Program-made: the position numbers and the translations under genes
Shown: one piece after another, positions 1 through 4,944 of the stretch
Position numbering within the stretch: position 1 is the stretch's first letter
Layout of the letters: the number at the start of each line of letters is the position of its first letter
Source of the DNA: Thermoplasmata archaeon
GTDB lineage: Archaea > Thermoplasmatota > Thermoplasmata > Lutacidiplasmatales > UBA184
Direction of reading: 5' to 3'
NCBI GenBank assembly: GCA_030040035.1
Contig: JASHUJ010000013.1
Location: 1 to 5,681 of the forward strand
Length of the DNA stretch: 5,681 nucleotides
Notes under the pieces: model-generated
The model's input: the letters and a program-made list of their open reading frames with translations, nothing else
Database searches by the model: none
Told to the model about the DNA's origin: nothing

Positions 1-312
1 GACCCGGTCGAAGCAGCGCTGCGCCGCCCGGGAGCGGATCTCGACCGGTGGATGCGTGAGCCAGATCTCGGGAGAATAGCCCCACTGCAGGAGATAGAAC
101 GCGGCACAGGTGCCGTCCCCGCCGTTGTTGCCCGGCCCGGCGACGACCGCCACACGCCCCGGCGGCGGAGGGAGGTGGCGGGTCGCCTCTTCCGCGGTCG
201 CGCGACCGGCGTTCTCCATGAGCGCGTCGAGGGTCACTCCGAGAGCGACCGTGTTCTGCTCGACGACCGCCATCTCGATGGAGGAGAGCGGACGGCGGGA
301 GGAAGCCCACAT
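1..312 (-). CDS. nnr: NAD(P)H-hydrate epimerase (YjeF N-terminal domain), partial, C-terminal part outside window
   Basis: Metabolite-repair enzyme that interconverts the R and S forms of hydrated NAD(P)H so that the partner dehydratase can restore the cofactor; cytoplasmic. The visible 104 codons show the YjeF_N signature: a start-proximal LSSIEM segment (residues 9-14), MENAG (32-36), and the nucleotide-binding loop GPGNNGGDG (59-67) after a hydrophobic strand VAVVA. In many archaea this domain is fused to the ADP-dependent dehydratase domain; the gene is cut by the left edge, so that cannot be judged. The ATG at 312 is preferred over the ATG at 273 because the LSSIEM segment is a conserved part of the family and because a GAGG at 324-321 lies 8 nt upstream, overlapping the stop codon of the aIF1A gene. 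The gap to aIF1A is 11 bp, so co-transcription is likely. Identity is clear; the start is fairly sure. Confidence 0.9.
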   Translation of the reverse strand, partial: MWASSRRPLSSIEMAVVEQNTVALGVTLDALMENAGRATAEEATRHLPPPPGRVAVVAGPGNNGGDGTCAAFYLLQWGYSPEIWLTHPPVEIRSRAAQRCFDRV

Positions 313-323
313 CCTTCCGTCCT

Positions 324-737
324 CTACGCGCTCGACGGGGACTCCGAGGTCTGGAAGATGTTCACGGAGGAGGGAAGAAGATTCTTCCGGGAGAGATACT
401 GCGACTGCGTCCGGCTATAGCGGAAGAGGATGTCCGCCTTGCCTTCCTGGAACCCCCACGGCCGGACGATCAGGAGGTCCCCCTCGCGGATCCACATTTT
501 CTTCTTCATCTTTCCCGTGATGCGACCCATCCGCGAGACGTTGTCCTCGCACATCACGCGGATCCGGGCCGCTCCGAGGAGCTGGCTCGCGATCCCGAAG
601 ACCTCCCCGCGGTTGCGGCGCGGGAGCGGGAGACGCCCGACCTCCTCACCGCCTTCGACGACCTCGACCACCGCCGGCGCGGCCTCCTCCGCGGCGGGTG
701 GGGTCGCCTCCTCGGGCGGGTCCGGGCTCTCCGTCAC
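324..737 (-). CDS. eif1A: Archaeal translation initiation factor 1A (aIF1A), complete
   Basis: S1-type OB-fold factor that binds the small ribosomal subunit A site and helps assemble the initiation complex with initiator tRNA. Of 137 residues, the core (about 36-120) is diagnostic: LPLPRRNRGEVFGI (36-49), the OB strands around RIRVMCEDNVSRMGRI (58-73), the basic GKMKKKMWIREGD stretch (75-87) and the PWGFQEGKADILFRYSR segment (93-109). Archaeal members are usually about 100-115 residues. This one carries an acidic Ala/Pro/Glu-rich N-terminal extension of about 35 residues and a short Ser-rich tail after LLP. The start is GTG at 737; an ATG two bases upstream is followed at once by TGA and cannot be used. 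GTG at 671 is an alternative start that would give 115 residues and remove much of the extension. No Shine-Dalgarno sequence precedes the start. It lies 25 bp after the amidohydrolase gene and 11 bp before nnr. Confidence 0.95.
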   Translation of the reverse strand: MTESPDPPEEATPPAAEEAAPAVVEVVEGGEEVGRLPLPRRNRGEVFGIASQLLGAARIRVMCEDNVSRMGRITGKMKKKMWIREGDLLIVRPWGFQEGKADILFRYSRTQSQYLSRKNLLPSSVNIFQTSESPSSA

Positions 738-756
738 ATCCCGACGAGCCGAGCCC

Positions 757-766
757 AGTATTTCAA
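757..766 (-). promoter_or_regulatory. Possible TATA box for aIF1A
   Basis: On the minus strand TTGAAATACT forms an AT-rich island in a GC-rich surround and overlaps the TGA stop of the amidohydrolase gene (765-763). Its centre is about 24 bp upstream of the GTG start at 737, close to the spacing expected for a leaderless archaeal transcript. This would let aIF1A be expressed independently of the upstream gene. It is a weak TATA match and could be chance. Confidence 0.35.
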
Positions 767-1617
767 GACGGGGGCGCGCGCGGGGGAAAGACGCGCTGCG
801 GGTTCTCCTCGAGGATCCGGCGCGTCACGTCCGGTTCGAGGGGAAGAGCGCGGAACTCCTCGACGTTCTTGCGGATGTCCGAGACGCCCGGACCCGGCCA
901 GTCGGTCCCGAAGAGCGTCTTGTCCGCGAGACGCGGCAACTGCGGGAAGTAGTCGAGGGCCCGGGCCGGTGGGACCCCCGAGACCTCGAGCCAGACGTTC
1001 GGGAACCGACGCGCGAGGAAGACGGCCGCCGGCATCCACAGCGGCCGTCCCCCGTGCGCGAGGACGATCGTGAGCTCGGGAAAGTCCACCGCGACGTCCT
1101 CGAGGCACATCGGATCCGAGAACTTGTTGCGGGCCCGCGGAAAGATCGATGTCCCCGTATGCACGATGACCGGCAGTCGGTGCCGCTCGCAAGCGGCGTA
1201 GATCTCCCGCAGGGCAGGTCGCGTCCCGTCGACGTACGCGTTCGGGTAGAACAATTGGTGCGACGGGTGGAGCTTCAGCGCACGGATCCCGAGCTCTCGA
1301 ACGAGGCGCGTGATCTCGCGCTCGGGATCGGGATGGTCCGGTCGGATCCCGCCGGCCGCGATCAGTCGGTCCGGGTCGGCCCGGACGTACTCGCTCACGA
1401 ACTCGTTCGCCTTCTCCGAGTAGCCGATCACCTCCGGCGCGACGTAGTTGATCAGCACCGCCCGTTCGACGCCCGCAGCGTCGAGGTACTCGAGGAACGC
1501 CCGGGGATCCTTCAGAAATCGCTCGGTCGTCGCGTCGACCCGCCCGAGAAGTCGCACGGCGTCCGGTCGCATCTCCCACAGCGGGTTGATGTGGACGTGG
1601 CAGTCGGTGACCCCCAT
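763..1617 (-). CDS. Metal-dependent amidohydrolase (amidohydrolase_2 family, TIM-barrel), substrate unknown
   Basis: A 284-residue TIM-barrel protein of the amidohydrolase superfamily, in the branch that includes ACMSD-like decarboxylases and other small-carboxylate hydrolases. Visible metal-site motifs are HVH (His7 and His9) at the end of the first strand, KLHP (115-118), VHTG with His153, LAHGG with His188, and FGTDWPG with Asp239 at the last strand, in the expected order. No signal peptide or membrane segment is seen, so it is cytoplasmic. The start is ATG at 1617, which puts the HxH motif seven residues in, as usual for the family. The open frame reaches back to 1713, but the added residues are Pro/Arg-rich and the likely TATA box would fall inside them. 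It heads a cluster with aIF1A and nnr, which does not reveal a substrate. Family assignment is firm; hydrolase versus decarboxylase is open. Confidence 0.88.
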   Translation of the reverse strand: MGVTDCHVHINPLWEMRPDAVRLLGRVDATTERFLKDPRAFLEYLDAAGVERAVLINYVAPEVIGYSEKANEFVSEYVRADPDRLIAAGGIRPDHPDPEREITRLVRELGIRALKLHPSHQLFYPNAYVDGTRPALREIYAACERHRLPVIVHTGTSIFPRARNKFSDPMCLEDVAVDFPELTIVLAHGGRPLWMPAAVFLARRFPNVWLEVSGVPPARALDYFPQLPRLADKTLFGTDWPGPGVSDIRKNVEEFRALPLEPDVTRRILEENPQRVFPPRAPPS

Positions 1618-1638
1618 CGAGCGCTCGCAGGGTCCAGG

Positions 1639-1650
1639 CCATATAAGGGA
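1639..1650 (-). promoter_or_regulatory. TATA box and leaderless promoter of the amidohydrolase-aIF1A-nnr unit
   Basis: The minus strand reads TCCCTTATATGG here, with TTATAT at 1646-1641. The centre of the box is about 26.5 bp upstream of the ATG at 1617, the spacing at which archaeal TBP/TFB would start transcription at the ATG itself. There is no Shine-Dalgarno sequence in front of that ATG, in agreement with a leaderless mRNA. It is one of the few AT-only hexamers in this GC-rich region. No convincing BRE is seen. Confidence 0.65.
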
Positions 1651-1812
1651 CGGCGGCGTTCGAGCGCGGTTCGGCTGCCGGCCAGCGACGAGGCTCCCTT
1701 CCCGTTCCCGCAATGACCCCGCAGCGCTCCGACTCCGGCGACGGGGGAGTACGGATTCGATAGGGCACTGTCCCCGGACGGGTCCCGGGCCGCGGCGAGT
1801 CCGCCCGACTCA

Positions 1813-1822
1813 AGTTAAATTC
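1813..1822 (+). promoter_or_regulatory. TATA box of fixC
   Basis: AGTTAAATTC stands out as AT-rich, with TTAAAT at 1815-1820. Its centre is about 34 bp upstream of the fixC ATG at 1852, which would place the transcription start near 1844 and leave a leader of only about 8 nt. No Shine-Dalgarno sequence is present between box and ATG, in keeping with a very short leader. Assignment rests on position and composition only. Confidence 0.55.
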
Positions 1823-1851
1823 CCGCGCCCGCCTCGCCCCCTCGCTCGACC

Positions 1852-3153
1852 ATGGCGGACGACTTCGACGCGATCGTCGTCGGTGCCGGGATGGCCGGCT
1901 GCGCGTCCGCGATCCGCCTCGCGAAGGGCGGGGCGAACGTGCTGCTGCTCGAACGGGGCAGCGAGCCGGGAGCGAAGAACCTCTCGGGCGGGGTCCTGTG
2001 GGGACACGATCTCGACGCGATCCTTCCGAACTGGTGGCACGAGATGCCGGTCGAGCGCCACATCGTGCGCAAGCGGTTCGGGTTCCTCACGGGCGATCGG
2101 GCGCTCTCCCTCGACTTCGAGGACGGGGACTGGAGGAAGGAGCCGTTCGTGGGCCACTCGGTGCTGCGCGCGCGGACCGATGCGTGGCTCGCGCAACAGG
2201 CGGAGGCCGCCGGTGCCACGGTCGTCGCATCGGTCCCAGTCGATCGGTTGAACTGGGATGGGACGCGGGTCCGCGGCGTCGTGCAGGGCGGGGAGACGAT
2301 GACGGCCCCGGTGACGATCCTCGCCGATGGCGCGAACTCGCGCCTCTCGCTCGGTACCCCGATCCGTCCCGAACCGCATCTGAAGCCCGAGGCGACCGAG
2401 CTCGGCATCAAGGAGGTGTTCCGGCTCGATCCGGCCGTGATCGAGGACCGGTTCCAGGTCGGACCCGGCGAGGGCCATGCCGAGGAATGGGTGACCGGGA
2501 TGTTCCCGCCGGGCGTGCTCGGCGGAGGCTTCCTGTACACCAACCGCGACACCCTCTCCCTCGGGCTGATCGTGAACCTCGCGTCGCTCTACGACCGCGG
2601 GGTCTATTCGACCGAGCTCATCGAGCAGTTCAAGCTGCATCCGGCGATCGCGAGCCGGCTCAAGGGCGCCGAGCTCGTCGAGTACGGGGCCAAGCTGATC
2701 AGCACGGGATGGGCGAGCCGACCGGCGGCGTTCCACGGCGACGGCTGGATGATCGCCGGGGATGCCGCGGGCTTCGTCTACTCGAACGGGCTCGTCATCC
2801 AGGGGATGAACTACGCGATCCGGACCGGGCTCCTTGCTGCCGAGACCGCGCTCGAAGCGAAGGGCGCGGGCGACGCGACCGTGGCCCGGCTCGCGGCGTA
2901 CGACCGCCGGCTCGGCGAGACCGGGGTCCTGGGCGACTTCAAGGACTTCCAGCGCCTCGACCAGGTGAAGTGGAATCCCCGGTTCTACACCGCCTACCCG
3001 AAGTTCGTCACCGAGCTCTTCCACGCGATGATGACGGAGACCGGCGCCCCGAAGCAGAAGATGAGCCGCCTCGCAAAGGAAGCGCGGAAGTCGGCGGGCG
3101 TCTCGATGACTCGGCTGCTGCGCGACGGGGTCGAGCTCTACCGGAGCGCGTGA
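1852..3153 (+). CDS. fixC: FixC-type electron transfer flavoprotein:quinone oxidoreductase, FAD-dependent
   Basis: Flavoprotein that accepts electrons from EtfAB and passes them to membrane quinone; expected to sit peripherally on the inner face of the cytoplasmic membrane. At 433 residues it matches bacterial FixC (about 428). Motifs in order are: the FAD Rossmann loop GAGMAG (11-16) with Glu34 ending the second strand, GAKNLSGG (40-47) typical of FixC/ETF-QO, ADGANS (158-163), GGGFLYTN (224-231), and the second FAD motif IAGDAAG with Asp304. Its only cysteine is Cys17, so the 4Fe-4S cluster of mitochondrial-type ETF-QO is absent; in Fix systems this is supplied by FixX, which is not next to it. 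The start matches bacterial FixC within a residue or two. It has its own promoter and converges on etfA, 19 bp away. Archaeal geranylgeranyl reductases are related, but GAKNLSGG and the neighbours favour FixC. Confidence 0.9.
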   Translation: MADDFDAIVVGAGMAGCASAIRLAKGGANVLLLERGSEPGAKNLSGGVLWGHDLDAILPNWWHEMPVERHIVRKRFGFLTGDRALSLDFEDGDWRKEPFVGHSVLRARTDAWLAQQAEAAGATVVASVPVDRLNWDGTRVRGVVQGGETMTAPVTILADGANSRLSLGTPIRPEPHLKPEATELGIKEVFRLDPAVIEDRFQVGPGEGHAEEWVTGMFPPGVLGGGFLYTNRDTLSLGLIVNLASLYDRGVYSTELIEQFKLHPAIASRLKGAELVEYGAKLISTGWASRPAAFHGDGWMIAGDAAGFVYSNGLVIQGMNYAIRTGLLAAETALEAKGAGDATVARLAAYDRRLGETGVLGDFKDFQRLDQVKWNPRFYTAYPKFVTELFHAMMTETGAPKQKMSRLAKEARKSAGVSMTRLLRDGVELYRSA

Positions 3154-3155
3154 CC

Positions 3156-3172
3156 GGGTCCTCGCGGGGCCC
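3156..3172. terminator. Possible hairpin between the convergent fixC and etfA genes
   Basis: The 19 bp between the two stop codons contains GGGTCC (3156-3161) and GGGCCC (3167-3172), able to form a 6 bp stem with one G-T pair around a 5 nt loop. It could mark the ends of both transcripts. There is no T-rich tract after it on either strand, which is what archaeal termination usually uses, so the assignment is weak. Confidence 0.25.
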
Positions 3173-4156
3173 TTACGTGCCGCGGACCTTTCGGATCTCC
3201 GCCGTGAGCGCCGGCACGATCTGGAACAGGTCCCCGACGATGCCGTAGTCGGCGACCTTGAAGATCGGCGCGGACGCATCGGAGTTGATCGCCACGATCA
3301 CCCGCGAGCTGACCATCCCGACGATGTGCTGGATCGCCCCCGAGATCCCGACCGCGATGTAGAGCTGCGGGGAGACCGCCTTGCCGGTCTGTCCGACCTG
3401 GAAGGAGCCGGGCCGCCAGCCGGCGTCCGTGACAGCTCGGGACGCACCCACCGCGGCGCCGAGCGAGGCCGCGAGCTCCTCGACCAGGTGGAAGTTCTCG
3501 GGCGCCTGGAGACCGCGGCCCCCCGAGACGACGATCGTGGCGTCGCCGAGGCTCGGACCGCTTCCGGTCGGTGTCGCCTCGACGCCGAGGCACTTAGCCT
3601 CCCGCCAGCCGGCCGAGGGCTCGACCGGAGCGACCGTCTCGACGCGGCCGGGGACGGGAGCTTCGGGCGGTCGGGGAAAGGCGTGCGGCCGCAGGGCCAG
3701 GGCCACGTGCCAACCTTCCAGCCGTCGGGTCTCGGTCGCCCGTCCCCCGAAGATCGGGCGCCGGGCGTGGAGCCCGTTCGCGTCGCGCTGGACGTCCGTG
3801 ACCCCCGTGGCCACGGCCGCGTTCCAGCGGATCGCGAGGTAGCCGACCAGGTCCCGCCCGAAGGTCGTCCCACCCGCCAGTACGACCTCGGCCCCGATCG
3901 AGTCGGCGACGGCGGCGACCGTCGGTGCGATCCGCCCGGCCGCGCTGTCCTCGGCCGACAGTTCGCGCGCCCAGTAGACCAACGGAACCCCGAAGCGAGC
4001 GAACGAGGCCGCCGCTGGCTCGCCGTCCGCGCCGGCGACGAACCCGGCGACGCCCCCGTCGCCGGCGAGCCGGTGCGCCGTGTCGAGGACCTCGAGGCTC
4101 GTATCCGCGATCGCACCGGCGCGGCGCTCCCCGACGACCAGGACGCGCGAGCTCAC
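3173..4156 (-). CDS. etfA: Electron transfer flavoprotein alpha subunit (FixB/EtfA)
   Basis: Alpha subunit of the soluble EtfAB heterodimer, carrying the main FAD that shuttles electrons between dehydrogenases and FixC. At 327 residues it is of normal length. The C-terminal FAD-binding domain is fully conserved: SGGRG (211-215), GASR (237-240), QVGQTGK (253-259), LYIAVGISGAIQH (265-277) and DYGIVGDL (303-310). The N-terminal domain has the expected RPIFGGRA segment (133-140). The start is GTG at 4156, which overlaps the TGA of etfB by 4 bp (GTGA), a sign of translational coupling. This start gives a normal N-terminus, SSRVLVVGE. The frame stays open to 4675, but those 173 extra codons are the shadow of etfB. 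A GGGAGGAGG at 4178-4170 lies 13 nt upstream, long for a ribosome binding site. Last gene of the acd-etfB-etfA operon. Confidence 0.95.
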   Translation of the reverse strand: MSSRVLVVGERRAGAIADTSLEVLDTAHRLAGDGGVAGFVAGADGEPAAASFARFGVPLVYWARELSAEDSAAGRIAPTVAAVADSIGAEVVLAGGTTFGRDLVGYLAIRWNAAVATGVTDVQRDANGLHARRPIFGGRATETRRLEGWHVALALRPHAFPRPPEAPVPGRVETVAPVEPSAGWREAKCLGVEATPTGSGPSLGDATIVVSGGRGLQAPENFHLVEELAASLGAAVGASRAVTDAGWRPGSFQVGQTGKAVSPQLYIAVGISGAIQHIVGMVSSRVIVAINSDASAPIFKVADYGIVGDLFQIVPALTAEIRKVRGT

Positions 4157-4929
4157 GGGAACACCTTCGCCTCCTCCCGGAGCAATCGCACGAGCTTCTC
4201 GGCGGCTTCTTGCGGGGTCTTGTACTCGATCATGCGGGCGCCGATGCGTGGCGGCGGGAGCGCGAACCCCTCGGGCGTCGTCCGGCCCGTCTCCGCCGCT
4301 TCCGCCGCGGCGACCCGACCGATCGTCGCCTTGCGCGACTTCAGGATCGCCGGAAGCTTGGCGGTGCGGGGATCGTTCCACGCCTGCTGTAGACCGACCA
4401 CGCACGGGAGCGGCGTCTCCCAGGACTCGAGACCGGACTCCGTGACGCGACCGAGGGTGAGCCGCGCGCGACCCGCGTCCCAGCGGACGTTCACCGCGTA
4501 GCCGAATTCGGGAACGCCGAGGACGTCGGCGAGCGCGGCGGCCACGAGTCCGGCCTCGTCGTCGCCGGCTTGCTTGCCGCAGAGGACGAGGTCGTAGGGT
4601 CCGGCGCCGATCGCCGAGCCGAGGGCCCGCGCCGCCGCGATCGGGTCGTCGCTCGCGGCGCCCGCCTCGACCCACGTCGCCGCGTCACAGCCGAGCGCGA
4701 TCGCGGCCCGCAGGACCTCCTCGGTCCGCGGCGCCGGGCCGTAGGAGTAGGCGTGCACCCGCGCCCCAGCGGTCGCCTCCTTGAGCAGGAGCGCCTGCTC
4801 GACCGCGGATTCGTCGTAGCCCGCGAGGACGTACTTCACGCCCTCCGGATCGAGCCGGGTGCCGTCGGGCGCCACCCGCAGGCGCGTTTCCGCCTCGGGC
4901 ACCGGCTTGAGGCAGACGACGATCTCCAC
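4153..4929 (-). CDS. etfB: Electron transfer flavoprotein beta subunit (FixA/EtfB)
   Basis: Beta subunit of EtfAB; it binds a second nucleotide (AMP in ordinary ETFs, a second FAD in bifurcating ones) and carries the loop that docks on dehydrogenases. At 258 residues it has normal length. Visible features are the N-terminal strand EIVVCLKPVPE, the nucleotide-binding segment CGKQAGDDEAGLV (117-129), and the EtfB signature NDPRTAKLPAILKSRKA (185-201), whose LPAILK part corresponds to the partner recognition loop with a conserved leucine. The GTG start at 4929 is supported by a strong Shine-Dalgarno sequence 7 nt upstream. It lies 15 bp after acd and overlaps etfA by 4 bp. The 121-129 loop matches neither the ordinary IDDD..QTG pattern nor the IDGDTAQVGP pattern of bifurcating ETFs as I recall them, so the second nucleotide cannot be assigned. 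Confidence 0.95.
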   Translation of the reverse strand: MEIVVCLKPVPEAETRLRVAPDGTRLDPEGVKYVLAGYDESAVEQALLLKEATAGARVHAYSYGPAPRTEEVLRAAIALGCDAATWVEAGAASDDPIAAARALGSAIGAGPYDLVLCGKQAGDDEAGLVAAALADVLGVPEFGYAVNVRWDAGRARLTLGRVTESGLESWETPLPCVVGLQQAWNDPRTAKLPAILKSRKATIGRVAAAEAAETGRTTPEGFALPPPRIGARMIEYKTPQEAAEKLVRLLREEAKVFP

Positions 4930-4936
4930 GCCGGCG

Positions 4937-4943
4937 CCTCCCC
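4937..4943 (-). promoter_or_regulatory. Shine-Dalgarno sequence of etfB
   Basis: The minus strand reads GGGGAGG, 7 nt before the GTG at 4929 and just after the acd stop codon. It fixes the etfB start. It contrasts with fixC, the amidohydrolase and aIF1A, which have no such site, consistent with etfB being an internal gene of a polycistronic message. Confidence 0.75.
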
Positions 4944-4944
4944 G

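Larger units (their letters stand above)
1618..1851. other. Divergent intergenic region between amidohydrolase and fixC
   Basis: This 234 bp gap holds the two divergent promoters and no convincing gene. It contains an imperfect palindrome, CCCGGAC (1773-1779) and GTCCCGGG (1782-1789), about 25-40 bp upstream of the fixC TATA box, where an operator could lie. Open frames crossing the gap are shadows of the flanking genes. I looked for tRNA-like stem and T-loop patterns and found none that fold properly. Confidence 0.6.

Noticed and set aside
430..1716. 428-codon open frame on the plus strand
   Set aside because: It lies antisense to aIF1A and the amidohydrolase, is Arg/Asp/Pro-rich without any family motif, and is the usual shadow frame of GC-rich coding DNA.
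734..1813. 359-codon minus-strand frame overlapping the amidohydrolase and the intergenic region
   Set aside because: It is an out-of-frame shadow of the amidohydrolase; the metal-site motifs are only in the other frame.
1618..1851. Possible tRNA or small RNA in the divergent intergenic region
   Set aside because: TTCGA- and TTCG-like pieces occur, but no acceptor stem or cloverleaf pairing could be found, and the region is accounted for by two promoters.
1852..3153. Geranylgeranyl reductase as the identity of fixC
   Set aside because: The fold is shared, but GAKNLSGG, GGGFLYTN and the adjoining etfAB genes match FixC better.
1810..3279. 489-codon open frame on the minus strand opposite fixC
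   Set aside because: It is antisense to the well-supported fixC gene, of low-complexity Arg/His/Glu composition, and has no recognisable domain.
4157..4675. N-terminal extension of EtfA that would make it 500 residues
   Set aside because: The extra 173 codons are the shifted reading of etfB and are Arg-rich; the GTG at 4156 with its GTGA overlap gives the normal EtfA N-terminus.
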